Shown here: in pieces, positions 10,056-18,788 of the stretch | Numbering within the stretch: the stretch's first letter is position 1 | How the letters are laid out: every line of letters starts with the position of its first letter | Assembly: GCF_000720485.1 (NCBI RefSeq) | Contig: NZ_JOAX01000025.1 | Span: 1-64,000 of the forward strand | DNA length: 64,000 bases | Direction: 5' to 3' | Source: Streptomyces ochraceiscleroticus | GTDB taxonomy: Bacteria; Actinomycetota; Actinomycetes; Streptomycetales; Streptomycetaceae | Program-made: the position numbers and the translations under genes | Notes under the pieces: generated by a model | Told to the model about the DNA's origin: nothing | Seen by the model: only the letters and a program-made list of their open reading frames with translations | Databases searched by the model: none

Positions 10056-11315
10056 ATGGCCGCGGGATACGCGGAGCTGCTCAGGACGCGCCACGCGGCG
10101 CGGCTGCTGACCGGCACCTTGGTCGGACGGCTGCCGAACGCCACGGCGGCGCTGGCGGTCGTCCTCTTCACTCGCGCCGAGGGCGGCAGCTACGCCCTGG
10201 CGGGTGCGCTCTCGGCCGTGTACGGCCTCTGCAACGCCGTAGGGCAGCCGCTGCTGGGCCGCGCGGTGGACCTGTGGGGTCAGCCGCGCGTCATGCTGCC
10301 CTCGGCCGTCCTGTCGGCGCTGGGGATGGTTCTGCTGGCTGTCGCGGGCATCGACCCGCTGTGGCCGGCGTACGCGGCCATGGTGGTCGCCGGGCTCTTC
10401 ACGCCGCCCCTGGAGGGCGGGCTGCGGGCCCTGTGGCCGGGGGTGCTGAAGCGCCCGGAGCGGGTGCACGCGGCGTACGCGCTGGACGCGGTGGCGCAGG
10501 AAGTGATGTTCGCGGTCGGCCCGTTGCTGGTGACGCTGAGCGTCGCGGTGTGGTCGGAGCGGGTGGCGCTGCTGGTCATCAACGTACTCGGGGTGCTGGG
10601 CGCGCTGTCGGTGGTGGTCTCGCCGCCGTCCCGGCAGTGGCGCAGCGCGCCGCGTGAGGCGCACTGGCTGGGGGCGCTGCGCTCCCGCGGGATGCTCGTG
10701 CTGATCGGGTCGTTCTTCTTCGTGGGGCTCGCGCTGGGTTCGATCGCGGTGGCGGCGGTGGCGTACGCCGACACGCACGGTGGACAGATGGTTTCCAGCT
10801 ATCTGCTGTCGGCACTGGGCGCGGGGGCGCTGATCGGCGGTGTGGTGTACGGGGCGCGGGAGTGGCCGGGGGCGCCGGAGGGCCGGCTGCGGGTGCTGAT
10901 CGGGCTGCTGGCGCTCGGGTACCTGCCGTTGGCGCTGGTCCCGGGGGTGGCGGGGATGACGGCGCTGACGGGGCTCGCGGGGGTGTTCCTGGCGCCCGCG
11001 CTGGCGTGCGCGTTCATCGTGGTGGACCGGCACGCGCCGCGCGGGACGGTGACGGAGGCGTTCTCGTGGCTGGTCACGACGTTCGGAGTGGGGGCCGCGG
11101 TGGGTACGTCAGTGGTGGGCCCGGCGGTGGAGCTGGGCGGCGCGGCGGCGGGTTTCGCGGTCGCGGGCGGCGGTGGTCTCGCCGCGCTGGCGGTGATGGT
11201 CGCGGCGCGGCGTTTTCTGCTGCCGTCCGGGATGCGCACGGTGAGCGCCGTCCAGGCGGAAAATGATCGAAACGGTACCGTCGAACCCGGTTTCAGAGCA
11301 GGCCATCAGGCGTAA
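10056..11315 (+). CDS. MFS transporter
   Basis: 419 aa integral membrane protein, probably 12 helices, of the major facilitator superfamily; an exporter-like arrangement but substrate unknown. Seen: alternating hydrophobic segments throughout, the inter-helix loop GRAVDLWGQPRVML resembling the MFS A-motif region between helices 2 and 3, and a hydrophilic C-terminal tail of about 30 residues. ATG 10056 has GGAGAGGGG upstream. It is divergent from the LacI regulator, suggesting induction by a ligand. The pafA promoter box lies within its last codons (TAATGT at 11313-11318), so pafA is transcribed from inside the end of this gene. Confidence 0.85.
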   Translation: MAAGYAELLRTRHAARLLTGTLVGRLPNATAALAVVLFTRAEGGSYALAGALSAVYGLCNAVGQPLLGRAVDLWGQPRVMLPSAVLSALGMVLLAVAGIDPLWPAYAAMVVAGLFTPPLEGGLRALWPGVLKRPERVHAAYALDAVAQEVMFAVGPLLVTLSVAVWSERVALLVINVLGVLGALSVVVSPPSRQWRSAPREAHWLGALRSRGMLVLIGSFFFVGLALGSIAVAAVAYADTHGGQMVSSYLLSALGAGALIGGVVYGAREWPGAPEGRLRVLIGLLALGYLPLALVPGVAGMTALTGLAGVFLAPALACAFIVVDRHAPRGTVTEAFSWLVTTFGVGAAVGTSVVGPAVELGGAAAGFAVAGGGGLAALAVMVAARRFLLPSGMRTVSAVQAENDRNGTVEPGFRAGHQA

Positions 11316-11318
11316 TGT
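11313..11318 (+). promoter_or_regulatory. Leaderless -10 box of pafA
   Basis: TAATGT overlaps the stop of the MFS gene and ends 6 bases before the pafA ATG at 11325, with no ribosome binding site between. This implies pafA is transcribed separately from the rest of the Pup-proteasome genes as a leaderless mRNA. Confidence 0.5.
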
Positions 11319-11324
11319 TCAGTC

Positions 11325-12686
11325 ATGGACCGCCGCATTTTCGGGCTGGAGAACGAGTACGGCGTCACGTGTACGTTCAGGGGACAGCGCCGCCTGTCTC
11401 CTGACGAAGTGGCGCGGTACCTCTTCCGCCGTGTCGTGTCATGGGGCCGCAGCAGCAATGTCTTCCTGCGGAACGGTGCCCGCCTGTACTTGGACGTGGG
11501 ATCGCACCCGGAATACGCAACTCCCGAGTGCGACAACGTGACCGAGCTGGTCACTCACGACAAGGCCGGCGAGCGCATTCTCGAGGGGCTGCTCGTCGAC
11601 GCCGAACGCCGCCTGCACGAGGAGGGAATCGCCGGAGACGTCTATCTCTTCAAGAACAACACCGATTCGGCGGGAAACTCCTACGGGTGCCACGAGAACT
11701 ACCTCGTGGCGCGGCACGGGGAGTTCTCCAGGCTCGCGGACATCCTCATTCCGTTCCTGGTGACCCGTCAGCTGCTGTGCGGCGCAGGAAAGGTGCTGCA
11801 GACGCCGCGCGGCGCGGTGTACTGCGTCAGTCAGCGCGCCGAACACATCTGGGAAGGGGTCTCCTCGGCGACGACCCGCTCCCGGCCGATCATCAACACC
11901 CGTGACGAGCCGCACGCCGACGCCGAGCGGTACCGCCGGCTACACGTCATCGTGGGTGACTCCAACATGTCCGAGACGACCATGCTGCTGAAGGTCGGCG
12001 CCACCGACCTCGTCCTGCGCATGATCGAGGCGGGCACGGTGATGCGTGACCTGACGCTGGAGAACCCGATCCGGGCGATCCGCGAGGTCAGCCACGACAT
12101 CACCGGTCAGCGCAAGGTGCGGCTGGCGAGCGGCCGGGAGGCGTCGGCCCTCGAAGTCCAGCAGGAGTACTACGAGAAGGCGGTGGACTTCTGCGACCGC
12201 CGCGGCATCCGCACGGGCACCGTCGAGCGCGTCCTGGAGCTGTGGGGCCGCACGCTGGACGCGATCCGGGAGGAGGACCTGGACCGGGTCGCGACGGAGA
12301 TCGACTGGGTGATGAAGTACCAGCTGATCGACCGTTACCGTGCCAAGAACAACATCACGATGTCGCATCCGCGGGTCGCGCAGATAGACCTCGCGTACCA
12401 CGACATCCACCGCCGCCGGGGGCTGTACTACCTCCTGGAGAAAAAGGGCCAGGCGGCCCGGGTGTGCAACGATCTGAAGATCTTCGAAGGCAAGTCCGTG
12501 CCGCCGCAGACGACACGGGCCAGACTGCGCGGCGATTTCATCCGCCGGGCACAGGAACAGCGCAGGGACTTCACGGTCGACTGGGTGCATCTCAAGCTCA
12601 ATGACCAGGCGCAGCGCACGGTGCTGTGCAAGGACCCGTTCCGGTCGGTGGACGACCGGGTGGAGAAGCTCATCGCGGGAATGTGA
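11325..12686 (+). CDS. pafA: Pup-protein ligase PafA
   Basis: 453 aa. Activates the C-terminal Glu of Pup with ATP and forms an isopeptide bond to substrate lysines. Seen: FGLENEYG with Glu9, the catalytic-type Asp57 in [35 protein letters not shown], and [18 protein letters not shown], which it shares with Dop at the same relative place. It lacks the long insertion present in Dop at 50-80. The start is fixed by the conserved [11 protein letters not shown]-terminus and the leaderless promoter. A separate promoter from mpa-prcA means ligase and proteasome can be regulated independently. pafB and pafC follow after two FKBP genes. Confidence 0.95.
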   Translation: MDRRIFGLENEYGVTCTFRGQRRLSPDEVARYLFRRVVSWGRSSNVFLRNGARLYLDVGSHPEYATPECDNVTELVTHDKAGERILEGLLVDAERRLHEEGIAGDVYLFKNNTDSAGNSYGCHENYLVARHGEFSRLADILIPFLVTRQLLCGAGKVLQTPRGAVYCVSQRAEHIWEGVSSATTRSRPIINTRDEPHADAERYRRLHVIVGDSNMSETTMLLKVGATDLVLRMIEAGTVMRDLTLENPIRAIREVSHDITGQRKVRLASGREASALEVQQEYYEKAVDFCDRRGIRTGTVERVLELWGRTLDAIREEDLDRVATEIDWVMKYQLIDRYRAKNNITMSHPRVAQIDLAYHDIHRRRGLYYLLEKKGQAARVCNDLKIFEGKSVPPQTTRARLRGDFIRRAQEQRRDFTVDWVHLKLNDQAQRTVLCKDPFRSVDDRVEKLIAGM

Positions 12687-12738
12687 CCCGTTTCGCGGCG
12701 CGGCGGTGTGTCAACGGCCTTTGTGCCGGGGCACACCG

Positions 12739-12766
12739 CCGTGTTGTCTCTGCCGTGTTGTCTCTG
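12739..12766. repeat. Tandem 14-bp direct repeat
   Basis: CCGTGTTGTCTCTG occurs twice with no gap (12739-12752, 12753-12766) in the 151-base gap between pafA and the FKBP lipoprotein gene. A TAGAGT at 12790-12795 could be the -10 box of that gene, which would place the repeat just upstream of the promoter as a possible activator site. Confidence 0.75.
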
Positions 12767-12837
12767 GAATTGCGGTGGGGGTCAGGTCGTAGAGTGGCGG
12801 GCATTGCCCACCCACCCCTCTAGCCCGAGTTGGACTG

Positions 12838-13818
12838 ATGAAGCTCACGAAGAACACCCGCCGTGCCGCGGCCGCGGCGATCGCCGTGCCCGTCCTGCTG
12901 TTCACCGCCGCGTGCGGGTCCGACGACGAGGGCTCCGGCGCGGGCGTCGCGTCGGTGGAAGGAAAGGCCGGCGAGCAGCCCAAGATCAAGGTCGACAAGA
13001 AGGCCAAGCCGTCGGACACGCCGGTCGTGAAGACCCTCTCCGAGGGCAAGGGCGCGGCCGTGAAGAAGGGCGACTTCGTCCGGCTGGACTTCGTGGGCCA
13101 GATGACGAAGGGCCAGTCGCTGGGCAGCAGCTGGGCCAAGCAGCCGGGTGCGAGCGCCAAGGCGCCGCGCATGCAGGCCGTCGGCACGGCCGGGACGGCC
13201 ACCCCGCAGCTCCCCACGAAGGTGATGGAGGCGGTGACGGGCAAGAAGGTCGGCTCCCGCTTCGAGATCGAGGGCACCGCCAAGGCGATCATCGGTGACC
13301 AGCTCAACCCGCAGGCGGGCGTGAAGCCCAGCGACGGCCTGGTGTGGGTCGTCGACGTGGTCGCCGCCAAGAAGGCCGACAAGAACGGCGAGGCGAAGGG
13401 CGAGCAGGCGGCGCCGGAGGCCGGTATGCCGGAGGTGAAGTCGCCGAGCCGGAAGCCCGCGGAGATCACCGTCCCCAAGGGCGAGAAGGCCCCCAAGGAG
13501 ACCAAGAGCCAGGTGCTCATCAAGGGCGACGGCCCGAAGGTGAAGGCCGGTCAGGGGCTGATCGCGCAGTACACGGGCGTGAAGTGGGAGGACGGCAAGA
13601 TGTTCGACTCCTCCTGGAAGCACGGCGGCGCGACCGCCTTCCAGATCGGCACCAACGCCGTCGTCAAGGGCTGGGACAAGGCGCTGGTCGGCAAGAACGT
13701 CGGCGACCGTGTCGAGATCATCGTACCGCCCAAGGACGGGTACGGTACGAGCCCGCAGGGCGGCGAGCTGGCCAACCACACGTTGGTCTTCTCGGTGGAC
13801 ATCCTCGACACGTTCTGA
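12838..13818 (+). CDS. FKBP-type peptidyl-prolyl isomerase lipoprotein
   Basis: 326 aa. Membrane-anchored prolyl isomerase expected to help fold exported proteins. Seen: a lipoprotein signal with lipobox FTAAC and lipidated Cys26, an acidic linker, a degenerate FKBP-like domain (about 58-178) and a well-conserved C-terminal FKBP domain (about 215-326: GDGPKVKAGQGLIAQYTG, FDSSWKHG, VVKGWDKALVG). The first domain lacks the GWD-type signature and may be structural. It is followed after 99 bases by a cytoplasmic single-domain FKBP gene, so the isomerase exists as a surface/cytoplasm pair. A tandem 14-bp repeat lies upstream. Confidence 0.88.
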   Translation: MKLTKNTRRAAAAAIAVPVLLFTAACGSDDEGSGAGVASVEGKAGEQPKIKVDKKAKPSDTPVVKTLSEGKGAAVKKGDFVRLDFVGQMTKGQSLGSSWAKQPGASAKAPRMQAVGTAGTATPQLPTKVMEAVTGKKVGSRFEIEGTAKAIIGDQLNPQAGVKPSDGLVWVVDVVAAKKADKNGEAKGEQAAPEAGMPEVKSPSRKPAEITVPKGEKAPKETKSQVLIKGDGPKVKAGQGLIAQYTGVKWEDGKMFDSSWKHGGATAFQIGTNAVVKGWDKALVGKNVGDRVEIIVPPKDGYGTSPQGGELANHTLVFSVDILDTF

Positions 13819-13917
13819 GGGCACCGGGGCCGTACGCCGCCCGCCGCGATGATCACGGCCCGGCCATCTGCGAGACTGTCCCGCGTTGTAGAACGATTCG
13901 TTCGTAGGAGCACATAC

Positions 13918-14292
13918 GTGAGCATCGACAAGCCCGAGATCGACTTCCCGGAGGGCCCCGCGCCCGCCGATCTGGAGATCGTGGACCTGTGGGAGGGTGA
14001 CGGGCCGGTCGCCAAGGCGGGGGACACCGTCTCCGTCCACTACGTCGGCGTCTCCTTCAGCAGTGGTGAAGAGTTCGACGCGAGCTGGAACCGCGGCAAG
14101 CCGCTGCAGTTCCAGCTCGGCGCCGGCCAGGTCATCGCCGGCTGGGACCAGGGCGTGCAGGGCATGAAGGTCGGCGGCCGCCGCCGGCTGACCATCCCCG
14201 CGCACCTGGCGTACGGCGACCGCGGCGCCGGTGGCGGCCGCATCGCGCCGGGCGAGACGCTGATCTTCGTCTGCGACCTGGTCTCGGTCTGA
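13918..14292 (+). CDS. Cytoplasmic FKBP-type peptidyl-prolyl isomerase
   Basis: 124 aa, single FKBP domain. Catalyses cis-trans isomerisation of Xaa-Pro bonds. Seen: VHYVGVSFSSGEEFDASW, the active-site stretch GAGQVIAGWDQGVQGMKVGGRR and LAYGDRGAG. GTG 13918 has GTAGGAG 7 bases upstream. There is no signal peptide, unlike the preceding gene, so it acts in the cytoplasm. Its length matches small FKBPs of the macrophage-infectivity/FK506-binding class. It lies between pafA and pafB-pafC. Confidence 0.9.
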   Translation: MSIDKPEIDFPEGPAPADLEIVDLWEGDGPVAKAGDTVSVHYVGVSFSSGEEFDASWNRGKPLQFQLGAGQVIAGWDQGVQGMKVGGRRRLTIPAHLAYGDRGAGGGRIAPGETLIFVCDLVSV

Positions 14293-14520
14293 GAACCGGC
14301 CGGAGACGGAGCGCCCGCGACCGGATACCGGTCCGGCGCTGATCTTCGCCCACGCGGACACCGTGTCCGGACGCCGGTTACGTCCTTGTGCGGCGCCGGC
14401 ACGGCGCGTGGCGCGAGCCTTATGGGCCCATGCCCCCTCGGGGGTATGGGCCCTCGGCTTTTGAAGCGGCTCCCGGTAGCGGTACGGTCATCGGTCGAGA
14501 CCACAGAGAGAAGGGCGTCG

Positions 14521-15519
14521 ATGGCCATTGCCAAGGCGGAGCGGCTGATGAACCTGGCGCTGTGCCTGCTGGGGACCCGGCGCCCGCTCACCAAGCGGGA
14601 GTTGCGCGGATCCATCGAGGCGTACGTCGAGGCGTTCGGCCCGGGGGACGGTCCGGCGGGCGCGGGCGACGACGCGTTCAACCGCATGTTCGAGCGCGAC
14701 AAGGACGACCTGCGTGAGCTCGGCATGGTCATCGAGACCGTCGAGGGCCTGGAGGGGGACACCGGCTACCTCGCCCGCCGCGACTCCAACCGGCTCCCGC
14801 CGATCACCCTGGACGCCGAGGAGGCCGCCGCGCTCGGCCTGGCCGCGAAGATCTGGCAGCAGGCCCGGCTCGCGGGCGCGGCCAGCGGCGCGCTCCAGAA
14901 GCTGCGCGCCGCCGGGATGCCGCTGGCGGCGGAGGACGAGGGCCCGTACGACCCCGCCCAGCCGCACAGCGCCCTGGAACCGCGCATCCCCGCCCACGAG
15001 GCGGCGTTCGAGCCGCTGATGCTGGCGTGCCGGGACCGCCGCCCCGTCGTCTTCGACTACCGCAAGGCCAACGCCGCCCGGCCCGAGCAGCGCCAGGTCG
15101 AGCCCTGGATCCTCGAATGCTGGCGCGGCCACTGGTACCTCGCGGGCTGGGACCGCGACCGGCAGGCCGAGCGGGTCTTCCGCATCTCCCGCATCACCGG
15201 CAAGGTCCGCTCCCGCGCGGGGAAGTTCACCGCCGAGGTGCCCGACCACGTGACCGTACGGGAGACGGTGGAGAGCTGGGCGGGCGAGACCGCCACCGGC
15301 ACCGCCCGCATCAAGCTGCGCGCCGACCACGGCTACCCGCTGCGCGCCCGCGCGCTGTCCGTGCGCGAGGCGGGCGGGGGCTGGGACGAGCTGGAGATCC
15401 CGTACGGGCACGGCCTGGACGCCTGGCTCGTGGAGCTCGGCCCGGACGTGGTCGTACTGGAACCGGCCGAGCTGCGGGCCGACGTGGTGGACCGGCTGCG
15501 TGCCGTGGCCAAGGGCTGA
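14521..15519 (+). CDS. pafB: WYL-domain regulator PafB
   Basis: 332 aa. One half of the PafBC transcription factor, which in mycobacteria drives the LexA-independent DNA-damage response. Seen: an N-terminal winged-helix region (about 1-65, AERLMNLALCLLGTRRPLTKRELR), a linker, a WYL domain with VEPWILECWRGHWYLAGWDRDRQAERVFRISRI (about 195-235) and a C-terminal WCX extension. ATG 14521 follows GAGAAGGG; upstream in-frame codons lack a comparable site. pafC starts 16 bases after its stop, so the two are co-transcribed. The name rests on pairing and position after pafA. Confidence 0.88.
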   Translation: MAIAKAERLMNLALCLLGTRRPLTKRELRGSIEAYVEAFGPGDGPAGAGDDAFNRMFERDKDDLRELGMVIETVEGLEGDTGYLARRDSNRLPPITLDAEEAAALGLAAKIWQQARLAGAASGALQKLRAAGMPLAAEDEGPYDPAQPHSALEPRIPAHEAAFEPLMLACRDRRPVVFDYRKANAARPEQRQVEPWILECWRGHWYLAGWDRDRQAERVFRISRITGKVRSRAGKFTAEVPDHVTVRETVESWAGETATGTARIKLRADHGYPLRARALSVREAGGGWDELEIPYGHGLDAWLVELGPDVVVLEPAELRADVVDRLRAVAKG

Positions 15520-15535
15520 GGGGAAGCGACCAGAC

Positions 15536-16486
15536 ATGGCGATCAACGCCATCGACCAAACCCGCCGGATGCTGTCCCTGGTGACGTATCTGCGCGAGCG
15601 CCCCGGCGCCCGCGTCAGCGACGTGGCCCGGGCCTTCGGTATCACCGAGGACGAGCTGATCGCGGACCTCGACGTGCTGCCCATGTGCGGTACGAGCTTC
15701 CGCGGCGGCGACCTGCTGGACATCGACACCGACGGCGACCGCATCTGGTGGCACAACCCCGACGACGTCGCCGAGCCGCTGCGGCTGGCCGCCGACGAGG
15801 CCACCGCGCTGCTGGTCGCGGCGCGCGCGGTGTCGACCCTGCCGGGCCTGCGCGAGGGCGACCGGCAGGCGCTGCTGCGCGCCACCGCCAAGCTGGAGGC
15901 CGCGGCGGGCGAGGCGGCGGGCGCCAGCTCCCGGCTGTCCGTCACCTTCGAGTCCGAGGGCGGCGTCTTCGCCGACGTGGACCGGGCCATCGCCGAGCGC
16001 CGCCGCCTGTGGCTGAAGTACTACTCACCGGCCCGCGACGAGCTGACCGAGCGCGAGGTGGACCCCATCCGCCTCTTCGCCGTCGGCCACACCTATGTCG
16101 AGGCGTGGTGCCGGCTCTCCGAGGCGCGCCGCACCTTCCGGCTGGACCGGGTGGCCGAGATCAAGCTGCTGGACGCGCCCTCCGACCCGCCGCCGATCGA
16201 GCTGCGGGACCTGTCCGAGGGGCTGGTGCAGCCGGCCGCCGAGGACCCGGAGGTCGTGATCGAGGTGGGGCCCGGCGGCCGCTGGGTCGCGGAGTACTAC
16301 CCGCACGACACCGCCGAGGAGCTGCCCGAGGGGGGCCTGCGCATCACGCTGCGCACCCCGGAGCCCGCCTCGCTGCGGCGCCTGGCGCTGCGGCTGGGCC
16401 GGGACGGGCGGATCGTCGCGCCGCAGGAGCTGGCGGACAGTGCGCGGGACGCGGCGGCGCGTGCGCTCGCCGCGTACGGCGGCTGA
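15536..16486 (+). CDS. pafC: WYL-domain regulator PafC
   Basis: 316 aa, partner of PafB. Seen: an N-terminal winged helix (RMLSLVTYLRERPGARVSDVARAFGITEDELIADLDVL, about 9-50), a WYL domain (WLKYYSPARDELTEREVDPIRLFAVGHTYVEAWCRLSEARRTFRLDRV split across about 160-205) and a WCX domain to the end. In the family, WYL domains bind single-stranded nucleic acid and PafB and PafC act together. ATG 15536 has GGGGAAG about 8 bases upstream. It is the last gene of the pafBC pair; a small zinc-ribbon gene follows after 56 bases and may be co-transcribed. Confidence 0.88.
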   Translation: MAINAIDQTRRMLSLVTYLRERPGARVSDVARAFGITEDELIADLDVLPMCGTSFRGGDLLDIDTDGDRIWWHNPDDVAEPLRLAADEATALLVAARAVSTLPGLREGDRQALLRATAKLEAAAGEAAGASSRLSVTFESEGGVFADVDRAIAERRRLWLKYYSPARDELTEREVDPIRLFAVGHTYVEAWCRLSEARRTFRLDRVAEIKLLDAPSDPPPIELRDLSEGLVQPAAEDPEVVIEVGPGGRWVAEYYPHDTAEELPEGGLRITLRTPEPASLRRLALRLGRDGRIVAPQELADSARDAAARALAAYGG

Positions 16487-16542
16487 GCGGCGGCCCGGAG
16501 CAGGCAGGGACAGTCGAGGAACCGCAGGGAGCTGTGAGTGCG

Positions 16543-16785
16543 ATGACGACCGTGACCACGCCGGCCGCGCCCGTGATCTTCAAGGCGGCCTGCCCGGACT
16601 GCCGGGGCCGCTTCGAGCTGGCCTCGGACGCGCTGCGGCTGGCGATCGGCGGCAGCCGCCGTACCACCTTCTACTCCTTCACCTGCCCCGACTGCGGCTC
16701 CGCCGTCCGCAAGCCGGCCGGCGAACGGATAGTGGAGCTCCTGACCGGCGGGGGAGTGCGGACGCTGCGGCTGCATACGGGGTGA
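16543..16785 (+). CDS. Small zinc-ribbon protein
   Basis: 80 aa, function unknown. Seen: two CPDC knuckles (CPDCRGRF near 17 and CPDCGSAV near 49) that would bind one zinc ion, as in rubredoxin-like or RNA/DNA-binding zinc ribbons. ATG 16543 is preferred because AGGGAG ends 11 bases upstream; the in-frame GTG at 16534 is only 2 bases from that site. The last codons and stop lie in the first unit of a 22-bp tandem repeat, so the C-terminus has probably been modified by repeat growth. Confidence 0.7.
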   Translation: MTTVTTPAAPVIFKAACPDCRGRFELASDALRLAIGGSRRTTFYSFTCPDCGSAVRKPAGERIVELLTGGGVRTLRLHTG

Positions 16786-16866
16786 GCGTGGGCCGCACGC
16801 GGGGTGTGCGTCGGCCGCATAGAGGGTGCGCGTCGGGCGCATACGGGGTGCGCGACAGTCGCATAC
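16773..16866. repeat. 22-bp tandem repeat, four units plus a partial
   Basis: Units begin at 16773, 16795, 16817 and 16839, each exactly 22 bases, with a partial fifth at 16861. The consensus starts GCATACGGGGTGCGCGTC. Units differ at several positions, so the array is not recent. A 22-bp period is about two helical turns and cannot keep a reading frame, so it is not coding. It starts inside the zinc-ribbon gene and ends about 90 bases before the next gene. Confidence 0.85.
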
Positions 16867-16941
16867 CGGTTCCCGCGCGGCTCCGCTGGGTAATCCCCCG
16901 GTGGGGGCATGGGTTCGTTCGATTCGCCCCGTAGGCGCCGG

Positions 16942-16947
16942 TAGGCT
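16942..16947 (+). promoter_or_regulatory. Leaderless -10 box of the small membrane gene
   Basis: TAGGCT ends 6 bases before the ATG at 16954, identical in sequence and spacing to the trmI box at 87-92. There is no Shine-Dalgarno. Confidence 0.5.
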
Positions 16948-16953
16948 CGCCCC

Positions 16954-17172
16954 ATGCTCTGGCCCATGATCGCCATCGCCCTCGGCTTCCTCGGCCTCGC
17001 CGTGCTCGGTGTCCTGGCCGTCCGCGTCTTCGTGGAGGTGCGCAGGCTGGCCCGTCAGGTGGACGAGACGTCCCGCCGGATCCAGTACGCCGCACAGGAC
17101 TTGGAGCGGGCCGCCGGGCCGCTGGCCGGGGACGCCGGTGCGATGGCCGGGCCCGGCGCCGAGAGGGTCTGA
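16954..17172 (+). CDS. Small single-span membrane protein
   Basis: 72 aa, function unknown. Seen: one strong membrane segment (about 3-27, LWPMIAIALGFLGLAVLGVLAVRVF) followed by a charged amphipathic helix (EVRRLARQVDETSRRIQYAAQDLERA) and a Gly/Ala tail. The layout resembles DUF948/TatB-like helical adaptors, but it is too short to call. It has its own leaderless promoter and lies 196 bases upstream of tatA, so a Tat-related role is possible but only by position. Confidence 0.65.
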   Translation: MLWPMIAIALGFLGLAVLGVLAVRVFVEVRRLARQVDETSRRIQYAAQDLERAAGPLAGDAGAMAGPGAERV

Positions 17173-17368
17173 AATCGGCCGCGCGGGGGCGGTACGCTGC
17201 TGGATGCGGGACGACGAGCGAGGCACGGCCCGCAATCGGGAGTATGCACAGGGATTGCCGTCGGTTAACCCCCGCGCGTTACGATCGCTGGCAGCACGGC
17301 GAAACGGACGCTTGTCCGACCAGTCGGGCAGCCCCACCCCAGCCGCCTCGGTGAGAAGGTAACCACTT

Positions 17369-17662
17369 ATGTTCACTGGAAAGATCGGCGCTCCCGAGAT
17401 CATCCTCATCCTCGTCGTCGTCATCCTCCTGTTCGGTGCCAAGAAGCTCCCCGAGATGGCCCGCTCCCTCGGCAAGTCGGCGCGCATCCTGAAGAGCGAG
17501 GCCAAGGCGATGAAGTCGGAGGGCTCGCAGTCCCAGTCCGCGCCGTCCGACCCGCCGAACGACGCGCAGGGCGAGACCCCGAAGACGATCCAGGCGTCGC
17601 CCGGTGATGTGAACAGCTCCCGCCCGGTCGCCGAGCCGACCGACAGCACGACCAAGCGCTGA
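17369..17662 (+). CDS. tatA: Sec-independent translocase subunit TatA
   Basis: 97 aa. Forms the pore of the twin-arginine pathway for folded proteins. Seen: a short N-terminus, the membrane helix [27 protein letters not shown] (about 10-35) with the conserved Phe-Gly hinge and amphipathic helix, then a Ser/Gln/Pro-rich tail. A possible promoter is TTGCCG (17255-17260) with TACGAT (17280-17285). AAGGTAACC precedes ATG 17369. tatC follows 62 bases later. Confidence 0.93.
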   Translation: MFTGKIGAPEIILILVVVILLFGAKKLPEMARSLGKSARILKSEAKAMKSEGSQSQSAPSDPPNDAQGETPKTIQASPGDVNSSRPVAEPTDSTTKR

Positions 17663-17724
17663 CCCAGGGCCGACTGGGGCGGCGGCCCGGTACCGCTGCC
17701 CGCCGCACGAGATGAGGACGTGGG

Positions 17725-18696
17725 TTGCTCAAGTCTGCCCCGAAGAAGGATAAGAAGGACAGGGACCCCGAAGGGCGGATGCCCCTCGCGGAGCACCTGC
17801 GCGAGCTGCGCAACCGGCTCGCGAAGTCCGTGCTGGCCATCGTGGTGGCGAGCGTCATCTCGGCGTTCTTCTACAACGACATCATCAACCTGATCACCAA
17901 GCCGGTGCTTCAGTCGGTGGGCTGCAACCTGTCCTTCGGTGAGCTGGCGCGGAAGCAGGGCGGTGAGACCTGCGCCCGCATCGTGATGATGGACCTGCTG
18001 GGGCCCTTCACCCTGGCGCTGAAGGTCTCCCTGATGGCCGGCCTGATCCTCTCCGCGCCGGTCTGGCTGTACCAGCTCTGGGCGTTCCTCGCGCCCGGCC
18101 TGCACCGCAACGAGAAGAAGTACGCGCTCAGCTTCGTGGGCGCCGGCTTCCCGCTCTTCATGGTCGGCGGTTACTTCGCGTACGCGGTGCTGCCGACCAC
18201 CGCCAAGGTCCTCATCGACTTCACGCCGATCGGCATCGACAACCTCCTGCCGCTGGACAAGCTGCTCGACCTGGTGACCAGGATGGTCGTCGTCTTCGGC
18301 CTGTCCTTCGAGCTGCCGCTGCTGCTGGTCCTGCTGAACTTCGGCGGTGTGCTCACCGGCAAGCGGATGCTGAGCTGGTGGCGCGCCATGGTCATGGGCA
18401 TCACGGTCTTCTCCGCGATCGCCACGCCGAGCACCGACCCGCTGACGATGATCGCGCTTGCCGCGCCCATCGTGGTCCTCTACTTCGCCGCGGTGTGCAT
18501 CTCCCTGGTGAACGACGGCCGCAAGGCCCGTGCCATCGCCGCGGGCCCCGCCGACGACGAAGCCTCCGAGCTGGACCTCACTCCCGACGACATCGGCGCC
18601 ATCGAGTCCGTCGAGGCCCCGCGCGCCCTCCCGGAGCAGGCCGGCACCGGCCGCGCCCTGGAGTCCCGCCGGGACGACATGGACGACATCACGTAA
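17725..18696 (+). CDS. tatC: Sec-independent translocase subunit TatC
   Basis: 323 aa. Receptor for twin-arginine signal peptides, six membrane helices. Seen: the conserved N-terminal MPLAEHLRELRNRL, the ALKVSLMAGLILSAPVWLYQLWAFLAPGL block, FGLSFELPLLL, and a long acidic cytoplasmic tail (about 255-323). The start is a TTG (17725) with GAGGA about 7 bases upstream; later ATGs would remove the conserved N-terminal region. No tatB gene is present next to tatAC; in Streptomyces it lies elsewhere. Confidence 0.93.
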   Translation: MLKSAPKKDKKDRDPEGRMPLAEHLRELRNRLAKSVLAIVVASVISAFFYNDIINLITKPVLQSVGCNLSFGELARKQGGETCARIVMMDLLGPFTLALKVSLMAGLILSAPVWLYQLWAFLAPGLHRNEKKYALSFVGAGFPLFMVGGYFAYAVLPTTAKVLIDFTPIGIDNLLPLDKLLDLVTRMVVVFGLSFELPLLLVLLNFGGVLTGKRMLSWWRAMVMGITVFSAIATPSTDPLTMIALAAPIVVLYFAAVCISLVNDGRKARAIAAGPADDEASELDLTPDDIGAIESVEAPRALPEQAGTGRALESRRDDMDDIT

Positions 18697-18772
18697 CCGC
18701 TCCCACCTCCCGGGGAGCGGGGTGCAGGGGGCGTGGGTCGTGAAAGATCGCGTGACTGTCAGAGGTGGCCGG

Positions 18773-18778
18773 TAGGCT
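18773..18778 (+). promoter_or_regulatory. Putative -10 box of helY
   Basis: TAGGCT, the same hexamer as at trmI, ends 10 bases before the ATG at 18789. This would leave a leader of only about 4 bases with no ribosome binding site. Confidence 0.4.
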
Positions 18779-18788
18779 CGTAGACACG

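Noticed and set aside
8764..11315. LacI/MFS pair as a mobile insertion
   Set aside because: No repeats, integrase or composition change at the borders, and the pafA promoter overlaps the MFS stop.
16773..16866. CRISPR-like array
   Set aside because: Units abut with no spacers, are only 22 bp and are imperfect; there is no cas gene.
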